DNA from: Capitulum mitella
Taxonomy: Eukaryota; Arthropoda; Thecostraca; Pollicipedomorpha; Pollicipedidae
Assembly: GCA_030062745.1 (NCBI GenBank)
Contig: CP099851.1
Coordinates: 2,842,393-2,906,392, forward strand
DNA length: 64,000 nt
Direction: 5' to 3'
Part shown: positions 35,890 to 47,473 of the stretch, one piece after another
How positions within the stretch are numbered: the first letter of the stretch is position 1
Layout of the letters: the number at the start of each line of letters is the position of its first letter
The notes under the pieces: generated by a model
Told to the model about the DNA's origin: nothing
Database searches by the model: none
Seen by the model: only the letters and a program-made list of their open reading frames with translations
Program-made: the position numbers and the translations under genes

Positions 35890-36860
35890 ATGCGTCTCAG
35901 AAGCCGGGATGTAAAATATTTTGAATTCTCGTATGCCTGCAATAAAGAGCCAAAATGCAACCCGTTACACCCCCATCGTCGATGCCGCGGATGGTGGCGC
36001 CGCCTGGGCCGGGAAATGCTTATCCCCCACCGCTGAGCGCGTTCAGCCAGACGCCCCCGGGACCGCGTAGGGCGCTGGGCGGACGTATGGCAAACCGCGC
36101 AAACTGGACGTCGGCCAGATACCCTCGCCGATCCAAGTGATTGCGGATGACAAGGCCAAATGTACCACATGTATCTGGTGTCCTCGCTGCCGGTATGCCG
36201 TTCGGTGCCGTACCTGCACCCGCGCCTTCTGCCGCTGGCTGGCCTGGACCCGGCTGCCACCGAGCTGTCAGCGTGAATCGAGGATGCCCTGCAGAGAGGC
36301 GGCGTATCGACCGAAATCGCAACCGAAGAGTGATAAAAGTTTTCTCTCCTCGAGCGCTAGATTGATGTTGATGAACAGCGATACTGGTGTGATTAGTGAC
36401 TGTTGCCGCGGGTGTCGCTGGTGGTGCCACCGGCTGTGCAGTGCGCATGTGCATGTCTTTGATTACGCTTAGACAAATGAAGTAGCCAGTCGTCTTGTGT
36501 GCGCAACTATTAAATATATTTCACTATACTCATATACTCACTGGTGCAGCCCCAGATTGTATGGTCGATCTTTGTTTCATTTCAGGTATGTAATTCGGTT
36601 TGCAGATACTGATATGATAACCACGTGAATACGAAACAGCACAGTATCATCTTTCCTACTGCCGTTCCGTGCATTAATTGGCACCAGGCTGCATGTGTTT
36701 TGTTCAAATATGACATGTCGTCTCGTAACCATGTTAGGCAATTATACTTTGGAAGTCAAGACAGTAGCATAGTAAGATAGACCCTAGTTAGTCATCTCAA
36801 AGCGAGATATTGTGGATGGGCTGTGATAAAAACAGTGGGTACGTTAAAGCTATGGAGGTA
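35890..36860. other. Unique sequence in the foldback loop, GC-rich to 36.46 kb
   Basis: Between 35,955 and 36,460 the base composition rises sharply against AT-rich neighbours. Open frames exist on both strands, including one with a cluster 'CTTCIWCPRC' on the plus strand. I recognise no family; captured host DNA is a possibility. From 36,470 to 36,860 nothing is recognised. Confidence 0.4.
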
Positions 36861-36868
36861 TAGCGTAA

Positions 36869-38059
36869 CCCTATTCCCGGCAGGGGGGGGCTGAATCTGG
36901 CCCCCCTCGGGTTTTTCCTTGCCAATTCCAGGCTTTTCAACGCAGCTTCACGAAACTTAATCACTTTTTCTAGCTATTCTTCCTACGCGCCGTCACAAAA
37001 TTCCAAAATTCTGTTTTACTCAGGGGCGGAGCCAGGCAACGTTTTTGGGAGGCACCTCAGGCCATTTTTGGCCATCTTAAGAGTAAAAGGAAAATGTCTG
37101 CCAAAAACAGGGTTTTTAAGATAAAATCTAAAACATTAAATGGATGTTCAGCTAAATAGTTGGGCAATGTGCAGTTGTAATTTTGTTTATCTGAGGTCAC
37201 TTTACAAGGTCAGGTCAAGGTCGAAAGTCAAAATTTGTTTTTTGCAATAATTTCGGCACCGTTTTTTTATATGCTAAACCCGGAATAACCCTCTACTTGT
37301 GTACCAAGTATCAGATTGATATTAGGTTGGGTCACGGAGCTATGACCTAAAATGTCGGTGCGCATACCCTATATCGCAATAGCTATAAAATGAAATTTTT
37401 CAAATACAGTGAATTTAAATGATTGAAAACGTTTACAGATAATATTAAATGCACACGACATCATTCCAAGCGACTCCAAGGTCACTGGAGGTCATTTCAG
37501 GTCAAAGGCCACAAGTTGATCTGAAGAACGTATGACCATTACAGTTTCCCCTTTTTCATGTCGCTGGCACCGCCTATGCTAACAATATACAAACATTGTA
37601 ATGCGATTTGTACTCCTTTAGCATAACATGACTAGCAGAAGCCAAAAAAGTGTTTTTGCCTCTTTTGTTCATTCATTTCTGTGAAGACTAATCCTCCTAT
37701 TTTTGTAACCCTGTGAACGCCCATGAATTTTATCAAAGTTTCAGATTTGTGCACCCATGGTAAAAGCCCTATCCATAATCTCTCGGTTCATGCCAGTTTC
37801 ATCGAAGTCGGTCGATAAACAAGGGAGTTATAAGAAGTCCAAAAATAGCCCTGATTTTGACATTTTTGGCCCCTGTATCCATACATTTCAAAAAATTTGA
37901 AATTTCTTTTTATAAAAATGTAGTTCACGTCATGGAAAATCGATTGCCGTTTGTTGCGAGAAAATCAGATGTGTAGTTCTCGAGATCTCAGGGGGGTGGG
38001 GCCGAATCCGTCCCCCCTGCCGGGAATCGGCCATACCGTCTAGCCCTCCGGCAACAGGC
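36869..38059 (+). mobile_element. TTAA-type element, type 1, in the foldback loop
   Basis: It starts 'ccctattcccggcagggg' after GTAA and ends 'ccggcaacaggc' before TTAA (38,060-38,063). Its interior closely follows the element at 34.2 kb. It has no coding capacity. Confidence 0.75.
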
Positions 38060-38247
38060 TTAAACAGCAAGAAAACCGACAAGATTAGTCTCCTGCGACA
38101 CCAGAATCTGCATCATTTAATTGACTGCATAGAAATGGATGTGGGGATCGGATAGTGACATGTAAACAATAGATACTTTGCTTACCGTGGTAGAGATCGA
38201 GAGCGCAGCCAATAGAGCACGAAACCAGCAAACTATATACGTATTTG

Positions 38248-39561
38248 GGTTAACGAGTGCAATGACCCATAGGGTTTCTTAGCCAGATTGATGGGCTTGT
38301 GTCGATGGTTTAAGGTGCCAATTTTGGAGAAAATCGTAGGGGCCGCCCCATTGACATGATTTTTTCGATCGTCTATAACTTTCCCCATAGACAAGGTAGG
38401 TGATTTTTCTTTGCACAGTTGTGTTTGGGTTAACAGGTGCTTTCATTTGATGTGTCATTCGGCTTATGCGTGGCGCTGTTTAAGCTGTAAAACTCGTGTT
38501 TAATTTTCCCAGGGGGTTTTGACCCCTTAGATTTCAATGGCCCATAGGGTTTCTTCAGCCAGATTGATGGGCTTGTGTCGGTGGTTTAAGGTGCCAATTT
38601 TGGAGAAAATCGTAGGGGCCGCCCCATTGACATGATTTTTTCGATCGTCTATAACTTTCCCCATAGACAAGGTAGGTGATTTTTCTTTGCACAGTTGTGT
38701 TTGGGTTAACGAGTGCTTTCATTTGATGTGTCATTCGGCCTATGCGTGGCGCTGTTTAAGCTGTAAAACTCGTGTTTAATTTTCCCAGGGGGTTTTGACC
38801 CCTTAGATTTCAATGGCCCATAGGGTTTCTTCAGCCAGATTGATGGGCTTGTGTCGGTGGTTTAAGGTGTCAATTTTGGAGAAAATCGTAGGGGCCGCCC
38901 CATTGACATGATTTTTTTCGATCGTCTATAACTTTCCCCATAGACAAGGTAGGTGATTTTTCTTTGCACAGTTGTGTTTGGGTTAACGAGTGCTTTCATT
39001 TGATGTGTCATTCGGCCTATGCGTGGCGCTGTTTAAGCTGTAAAACTCGTGTTTAATTTTCCCAGGGGGTTTTGACCCCTTAGATTTCAATGGCCCATAG
39101 GGTTTCTTCAGCCAGATTGATGGGCTTGTGTCGGTGGTTTAAGGTGCCAATTTTGGAGAAAATCGTAGGGGCCGCCCCATTGACATGATTTTTTCGATCG
39201 TCTATAACTTTCCCCATAGACAAGGTAGGTGATTTTTCTTTGCACAGTTGTGTTTGGGTTAACGAGTGCTTTCATTTGATGTGTCATTCGGCCTATGCGT
39301 GGCGCTGTTTAAGCTGTAAAACTCGTGTTTAATTTTCCCAGGGGGTTTTGACCCCTTAGATTTCAATGGCCCATAGGGTTTCTTCAGCCAGATTGATGGG
39401 CTTGTGTCGGTAGTTTAAGGTGCCAATTTTGGAGAAAATCGTAGGGGCCGCCCCATTGACATGATTTTTTCGATCGTCTATAACTTTCCCCATAGACAAG
39501 GTAGGTGATTTTTCTTTGCACAGTTGTGTTTGGGTTAACGAGTGCTTTCATTTGATGTGTG
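38248..39561 (-). repeat. Right-arm array, 276-bp unit, about five copies
   Basis: The word 'tgtgtcattc' or its edge recurs at 38,451, 38,727, 39,004, 39,280 and 39,556 with period 276 (277 once, owing to one extra T). It is the inverted counterpart of the left-arm array. The innermost unit is truncated. Confidence 0.92.
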
Positions 39562-39673
39562 GCAAAGCCAGGTTTCTCAAGTTCTGTGGGAGTTATCGGC
39601 CCGTAAAGGGAATTCCCTACCGAATCTGGGCTGGGCCGAATCTGGGCTGAATGTGGGCTGTCTTCCGTTACAT

Positions 39674-39682
39674 CGTGCCTGG
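39674..39682. repeat. 9-bp target-site duplication, right copy
   Basis: CGTGCCTGG follows the foldback-like element and exactly matches 32,699-32,707. Confidence 0.85.
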
Positions 39683-40090
39683 ACCCTCCCCTGGGAGGTA
39701 ATGACTTGGGTTGCATTCTTTGTGGCGCATTTTACGTGACACTCCCGTGATTCCACATTAACTGCTTATCCTCACAGATTCCACGCGTGGAATTCCTCCT
39801 GAAATCGTGGAATCCACGGAGCATATTCCTGGCAATATGGCGACGCCCAGTGAAGAGGAAGCCTGGGAGAAATAAACTAGGAATGTTACGAATGTGGGAT
39901 ATTTCTCATAAACAACTCAGTTCTGCAGCATTGCGAGCAAAATGTAGTTGTTTGGCAGCAAAACGGGAACAACAAAAACGTTCCGTTTCAAAATTCTAAC
40001 AAGGCGACAGATTCTCCTAGCGCGTCGCCGACACGGAGGGTGCGCTTAAGGAGCGCTTCAGCGCGCGACGCGAAACTCGGGAATTCCACA
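39683..40090. other. Right flank of the foldback insertion, no gene
   Basis: It contains the palindrome 'attccacgcgtggaat' near 39,779. A 70-codon open frame has no recognisable motif. Confidence 0.35.
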
Positions 40091-40094
40091 TCGC

Positions 40095-40745
40095 AGTCTT
40101 AGCGTGGAGAACACCTCATGATTGCACCACCTGCATGAGTCACTAATGGCAATGATCCCACGAATCGTGACCGGGAGGAGATCACAGCCTGAGTTCCACC
40201 CAAGCGGGGATACACCGAGAGTACCTGTCATAGCGCAGGGGCGGCTCCAGGGTTCAGAGGTTTCGCAGGGTCGGACCCCATGCTCCGACAGGGGTGAAGT
40301 TCGGGCTGGACAGGCGGGCGCTGATCGCGCGGTAGCGGTGCAGGCTCACCCTCTCAGTCATGTCGCTGGAACCGCCCGTGCGCTGTATTTTCCAGTATGC
40401 CATTGTTCGCCCATCTTAGATACAGTGTGCAGACGGAGAGTCAGGCAGAACGGTAGACCGTGGGCGCGGGGTCACATCAGGGTTGCGTCAGTGTCACGTC
40501 AGTGTCGGAGGAGGGTCGCAGCTCCATCAACAGCTACGCGACAACAGGAGCCATGGCGACTGTCGAGGGCAACCCGCTGATCCTGCTGATGATGGTGGGT
40601 GGACCGGGCAGGTGATCGTGAGTGGTGGGGAAGGGTGATCGTGAGTGATAAGGGAGCCCTAGTGTGCAGGGAATGAACTGGCCCGGCCGGCAGCGGCATT
40701 CCTCACACAATAAACTAATAACACCCGGACGGCCCGGTACGTATG
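40095..40745 (+). repeat. Segmental duplication unit A, promoter and exon-1 part
   Basis: It matches 55,965-57,085 (unit B) and 61,350-62,080 (unit C). Shared landmarks are 'tgattgcaccacctgcatga'-type sequence, 'catagcgca.tggcggctcca', 'ccatcaacagctacgcgaca' before the ATG, and 'agggaatgaactg' after the repeat. It resumes the copy broken off at 29.76 kb. Confidence 0.78.
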
Positions 40746-43700
40746 CAATAAGTTTAACACGAAGGCCTTATTTGTCAGGGTTCTCGACGTGTGCGTAATA
40801 TTTTTACGGGGATTCAGCACAGAAACCCAAGTTCGAAAGATTTCTCTGAAAAGGAAAAAAACTCGTAGTTTTCTCCGAGTGATTTAACCCAGCACCGCCT
40901 GGCGTGTTTTTATACCCGCGACCGCTTGGGGGTGTCAAAAAGGGCACTCCTGTCATCTCTGCATCTTATCATCGGATCTGAACCGGTCTACCATCAGTCG
41001 ATAGCCCTGAGTCTTGCGATTAAGAAAATACTATGTTAGCCCTGGTCACCTGACTGACGACGTCACAGGTCACACAAAACGCATAACACGACGTCGGAAA
41101 AACTGACACCGGTTCGTACATCATATCATCGGCAATACTGGTCTTAGAGACTTCAGCTGGGCATTAAACGAAAGGTCACGATCTCTTTCATTAGATCCAT
41201 GCCAAAATGTAGGAAAAATGCCGGGCTAAGGCTAACCGAGGTCAGGTAAAACAGTCGTGCTACTTTACATGCGAAAGATCGATACTTGCTAGCAGCCGTT
41301 TTGATCCACGTAAACATAAGGACGGGAGCGAAATCTTCTGATCGTCAGTTTTGCATTATCCGCTTTTGATTCAACCAAGGTCATCTTAGGTAGGTCAGAT
41401 AAGGTTGCATTACTCTTCCTGACAAAGAGGAAAAATCACTCGCTGCGATTCTTAATTGCGCCAAGTATAGAACTGAAATGACATCTCATGATAATTAAAT
41501 CTGTGTTCTCTGCTCCTTATCGGTTCAATGTCAAGCCAGGTCAGGATATCGTCATTTCTCATTTTCTGACTAGGGGCAATAATTACTCTCTGCTGCTACT
41601 GGATGATCTTCCGCAAACAATGTTGCATTTCTTTTTGTTGTGACATGAACTTACGATGTAATCTGGCATGACCTCGCGTTGAGTTTGGTGAACCGTGCTT
41701 AGATAGGCATATAGATTTGCTTGTCTGACTTGAAAAGATCAGTGGCAACTATTTCTATCACCCACAGTGCAAATCAGTCCAATCGTCATCATCCATGCTA
41801 ACTATCGTGACCTCTAATGTTCACGTGTCGTGGCTGTACATTCTTTTGGTGGCTGTGCCCCATGTAAATCCCAATAATCCATGCATTATATTTGCGAATA
41901 TTATACAAACGAAGCATGTTCGCGCCACCGCCCGAAGAGGCGAAAACATGCATGCAAGGGTTCATGTATGATGTCATATCTCCGTGGCCTGACCTAGCAT
42001 GGAAATGGTTTTGATGTCAAAACATGTAAAATTGATTGCCAAACAGTTGCTAAAAGTTTGGTTGGGCTGGCTGTAATTGTTGAAAAGTTATTTACGAGAA
42101 ACCGAGGAATACCCTTATTTGATACCGGCGGGCAGCGCCGGATTAAATTTTGCTATAAGCGATTGTAGCAACCCTAGCGGCCAAACTGGGAACTACCGGT
42201 TACCATGCATTTTAAGGTCTAAAACTGCTTTTGAAAGTGCACCATTGCAGGGACGCCAGAGAGCAAGGCCTATTTTAACATGCTCACCGGGGGGGGGGGC
42301 AAGTGCCCCCTTTCCAGTCAAGAGCCTTTGCCCATGCAAAGAAAAAAGCCAAGAGAAGGGCAACCACTGCGGTCATCGCTGTCTAGCGTAACCAGGAAAG
42401 TATTCCAGAAACCGCTGCACACGAGAGTCTCTCGCGAAGCAGCGTCTTATCTACGAAGGATATTTTGAATCACTGACAAATTTGGGAGCACAGTTAGAAG
42501 CATCACTTTGTGATACGTATTGCAGGCATACCTAGTGACCGTTGACAAGCGTGTTTAGCAGTTGGTACGCCGGCACCCGATGCCGCGATTGTCACGTGGG
42601 CGGCCAAGGCGTTTCATTTCATTGCAGGCGCGCTAAAGATGATTAGGCAGGCGACCATGCATGACATGTTAAAACGCAAGAAAACTGATGGGTGAGCTAG
42701 TGGTCTGGGCGGTTTCGCTGTGGTGGGATGATGTTTACATGAACGCAGCAACAGTTCAGTAGTGCTGAAGTCGTCACCCTGATCTGACAACCCTGCTAAA
42801 ATCCCGGCATCTACTTGGAAGAACTTCATTGAACTAGGCGGCTAAACACTAGTTTTATGCGAGGAAAATAGAAAATTAATCAGCCATATATTAAAACCGT
42901 CACTCTTGCTGCTCCCTGTGCATGGGTTTATGCATCCATGAGCATGTTCCATCTGCTTCACCAACATGGCATAGCCCAGACTGCAGATCATGTCAAGTGT
43001 TGACGATATCTCATTGGGCGGAGCTAAGACGAATATTTCAACTTGAGGTGGCTTTTTGGGGAGCCGATAGTCTGCAAATGGAGCAGTTTGTTCTGCCTGT
43101 GTTGGGACAGCTTTTGCACTTTTGCGTAGGGCTGAGAAACATAGTCACCAAATTTCGGTGAGAAACTGTATTTTGGGGATAGAGTAGATCAACAGAAACT
43201 ATCCCGGACAGGCAGCCTGCTGCCCCATTTAGGGGAGAATCGAAGCTGCCACAGCATCTCGTCAATATCCTGGCCATCGTTTGCAGACCGTGACTTATAT
43301 ACAACAGTGCTGAAGTACTACGTCTGTCCATGCCACGGTAGCCCACGGTGCCGGTCTGGCAACTTCCCGCGCGTTCTTAGACGCTGGGGCATGTAAGAAC
43401 CGCCTGCGTCAATGCAGAAAGTACCTTCTATAACGGAAATCTGTGCCACTATGGCCGCACCACGATAAAAAAGCCGAGCTTTGGCTGATCGGTGCTCCAG
43501 TCGAATCAGTGCCAGGAAACAAACTGCCTTCGTGGTGAGAAGTGCTGCAGCGATATTTTCAGCCCCACCGTGTGGATAGGCTTCCCAGAGGGAGGTCAAA
43601 ACACAGACCGTCCGCGAAGTGATGACGGTTTGGAACAAAGCCCGTATTCTCACTGCAACGGAACGGAACGTGATAAAGAAGCTAAACAGGAGGCTTAATC

Positions 43701-46700
43701 AGTACCGAGCTGTCATCAAAGGCAAATGCTGAAGCTCCACTCCGGATATTGACAAGGAGAATGAATTTAGGGACAAACCTCAAAAATCTTTTTGACATTG
43801 CCCTTGTCGGCACCATTAACCTTATTCCCGGAGGGCTAGACAGTATGGTCGATTCCCGGCAGGGGGGCGGATTCGGCCCCCCCCCCTGAGATCTCGAGGA
43901 CTACTCGTCCGATTTCATTGCAACAAACGGCAATCGATTTGCCGTGACGTGAACTACATTTTTATAAAAAGAAATTTCCAAAATTTTGAAATTTGTGGAT
44001 ACAGGGGGCAAAAATGTCAAAATGGGGGTACTTTTGGACTTCTTATAACTCCGTCATTGATGGACCGATTTTAATCAAACTGGCATGAATCGAGAGATTA
44101 TGGATAGGGCTTTTACCATGGGTCCGCAAATCGGAAATTTTGAGAAAATTCATGGGCGTTCACAGGGTTTCAAAAATAGGAGGATTAGTTTTCTAACAAC
44201 TGAATGAACAAACGAGGCAAACACCCTTTTTTGGCTTCTCCTAGTCATGTTATACTTAAGAAGTACAAGTCGCATCACAGTGTTTGTATAACGTTAGCAT
44301 AGGCGGTGCCAGGGACATGAAAAAGGGGGACCTGTCATGGTCCCACGTTTCTCAGATCAACTTGTGACCTTTGACCTTAAATGACCTCCAGTGACCTCAG
44401 GGTCACTTGGAATGATCTCGTGTGCAGTTAGCATTATCTGTAAACGTTTTCGATCATTTGAATTCACTCTATTTCAAAAATTTCATTTTATGGCTATTGC
44501 GATATAGGGTACGTGCACGGACATTTTAGGTCATGGCTCCGTGACCCGACCTGATATCAAGCTGAAACTTGGTACACAAGTAGAAGGCACACTTCTACGT
44601 CATATATGTTCCGGGTTTGGCATTTGAAAAAACGGCGCCGAAATTATTGCGAAAAAACAAATTTTGACTTTTGACCTTGACCTGACCTTGTAAAATGACC
44701 TCAGATAAACAAAACTACATCTCCACATTGCCCAAGTATTAAGCTATACATGTATATAAAGTATTAAGTTCTATCTTAAAAACTCTGTTTTTGGCAGACG
44801 TTTTCCTTTTACCCTCAACATGGCCAAAAATGGCATAAGGTGCCTCCCAAAAACCTGAGTTACCTGGCTCCGCCCCTGAGCAAAATAAAATTTTGAAATT
44901 TGTGGCGGCACGTAGAAAGAATAGCTAGGAAAAGTGACTAAGTTTCGTGAAGCTGCGTTAAAAATCCTGAAATTGGCAAGCAAAAAACCCAAGGGGGGGG
45001 CGGATTCAGCCCCCCCTCTGCCGGGAATAGGGTTAAGGTCATCAAAACTAAGAGGATAAAGACATTCTCCAGGCCCAAAGGCAGGCAGGTCGCTGAGGTG
45101 TCATGGTGGTATTTGATAAGTTTCCTTCTGAGAAGGAGGAGCGAACTCTTCAACGACAACAGTAGGCCGAAGCTTCAAAGGGCCCGTCGTTAGACTGAAC
45201 AGCAGACCGAGCAGGAGGCAACTACCGAATTGGAATGCTCGCCTACCGACAACACACGACTGACAGATCAGGATGACCCGCGGCCCTTCGCCATGCCTTC
45301 TCCTTCGAAGCGGCCATGCAGGAGAGCCAAGGACGTCGTCGCTTCTGGTCTGGCAGCACCCCTCGATCGGACCAAGCTCAATGATCGCTCTGCAATTCAC
45401 TTCCTATCGGCGACGACCTCGGCCCTCGGCCACGGCTCCTCTGAATTGGCAATCACAGAAGCTCGACCAGGCGGGCGAATAGATCGCAGAGGAAAGTCAT
45501 TGCGGACTAAACCTAGTATTCTTTCTCCCTACCACCCAATCCGGTGGTCCACTGGGACGGCAAACTGTTACCTGACGATGGGAAGGAAAGGTAGATCGCC
45601 TCTCTGTCATTGTAACCGGTCCAAGAAGTGCTGCCAAGCTCCTCGGTGTTCCGAAGTTTGAAAGGGGAGCTGGAGCGGCGACAGCCGACGTTGTTGCGCA
45701 TTTTCTGGAAGACTGGGAGGTTTCTGATAAGGTCGTCGGCATGAGTTTTGACACCACCTCCAGCAATTCTGGACAAGTGCAAAGAGCAAGCACACTTCTA
45801 CAACAGAAGTTCGGGCGACAGCTCCTTGCTCTTTTTCCACGGCCTTCTCCAAGCGCTTCGGGCCGTCCTCGGGACCGGGGATTTCCTTGTTCAGACGCTT
45901 CAAGAAGAGATGGAGACTCATTGACTGGAGCAAGTTTGAACCCATCATGCATGAAGACCTGGAGCCAGCAGAGGCCGAGACGCTTCTCTCCTCCGAGGAT
46001 CGTGTCGTCACCTTCTGCCATCAGAAGCTCGCTGAAATCCAGCCAGAGCCAGATGATTATCGTGAATTCTTTGAGGTCTCGATCATCCTGTTTGGTCAAG
46101 AGCCTTCCCGGGGAATTAAGTTCCCCAACCAGGTGCTCTCCACCGAGCCAGACGGATGGAACGCATAATCTGTGGGGATCAAAATCTTCTTTTGGCTTCG
46201 CCATCAGTTCTCCGTGACTCCCACTGAATTGGGAGCACTCAAACGCTTCATCTCTTTCATGGTTGTTTTGTACGTCAGTGCATGGTTCTGCTCTTCATCG
46301 GCTGTCAAGGTTCCCGCGCACGACCTTGCCCTCCTGTAAAGCCTGATTTGGATGCTGAAATCTCGTAGGCGACCAAAAGGTTCGCCAATCACCTATTATC
46401 TATGATGAAATTATATGCGACATAGTATTTATTATAACAATCACCTATTATGGTACCTCAGCGAAGAATTGGCTGGTCTGCCGCTCTTCGATGAGGATGC
46501 GCCGTATGAGATGAAGAGAAGGATGGCCGCGGCACTCTAGGAACAGGGACCGGAGAGTCCGCCCAAGCGAACGCAGATGGATCTCGCGGTAAAGGAGGTT
46601 CGCGCCAGGAACATCATCGTCGACTTCATTGCGGCAAAGTCGGTGGGCAAGCTGAAGGCCTATGGCATCAACATGGATTTCTTTGCCGCCCATCCCGCTG

Positions 46701-47366
46701 ATTGGGAAATAGCACCTGGCTTCAAGAACGCTAAGGAAGTCCTGTGCGGGATCGCGGTAGTCAGCAACTTCTCCGAACGAGTTGTGGCCTTTTGTCCAAG
46801 CGTACAACGAAGTAATGACGAAGGTTGAAAGGCAAAAGCAGTACCTACTGCAAGTCGTCGAATGGCATCGTCGCCAGAACCCCGAGGCCACAAAAAGGGT
46901 TGAAGTATCATCCCCACCTAAACCACACTACTGCCGACAGAGCCAGTGACCTGAGACAGCATGGGAAATGTCTTTTGATCCAGTGTGTCAAAAGGAATAC
47001 TGTGATGTATATTTCACGCATGTCGTGTGCTTGGTTCAAAAAAACTGGAGCACAAAAGATGTTTGGGGGCATTTCAGACACACCTCTCCCCGACCGAATC
47101 TTCCAGGGATCACAAGTCCATGGAGAATGAGTTCTTGCTGAGGATAGATGGAATTGTGTTCTTTGACTTTAGTGGGCTCGGAATGCACAAAAGCCGGCGC
47201 GAATTTCATTCAAGTAAAAATAAAATCCACCACAAGCGACATGCAATGTTCGTGTGACAGCACTTCAAAGTGATGGACCAAGCCCATATTTTGCATGCAT
47301 GACTTTCTTCCACAGACTTATCAGTTCATGAGAGAGCAATCTGGAAAAGTCTTCATCGTAATTCGC

Positions 47367-47409
<43 letters not shown>

Positions 47410-47418
47410 TTCCTTAGG

Positions 47419-47473
<55 letters not shown>

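Larger units (their letters stand above)
32708..39673. mobile_element. Foldback-like element with tandem-repeat inverted arms
   Basis: The element begins ATGTAACGGAAGACAGCC and ends with the exact reverse complement. It is bounded by a perfect 9-bp duplication. The outermost 112 bp of both arms (32,708-32,819 and 39,562-39,673) are identical in inverted orientation. Each arm then holds about five 276-bp repeats, left 32,820-34,173 and right about 38,248-39,561. Long inverted arms of tandem repeats with 9-bp target duplications are the known hallmarks of Foldback-type elements and also fit Mutator-like elements. The loop carries two younger TTAA-type elements, a partial third and a GC-rich segment. 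No transposase frame is seen, so it is probably nonautonomous. Confidence 0.88.
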
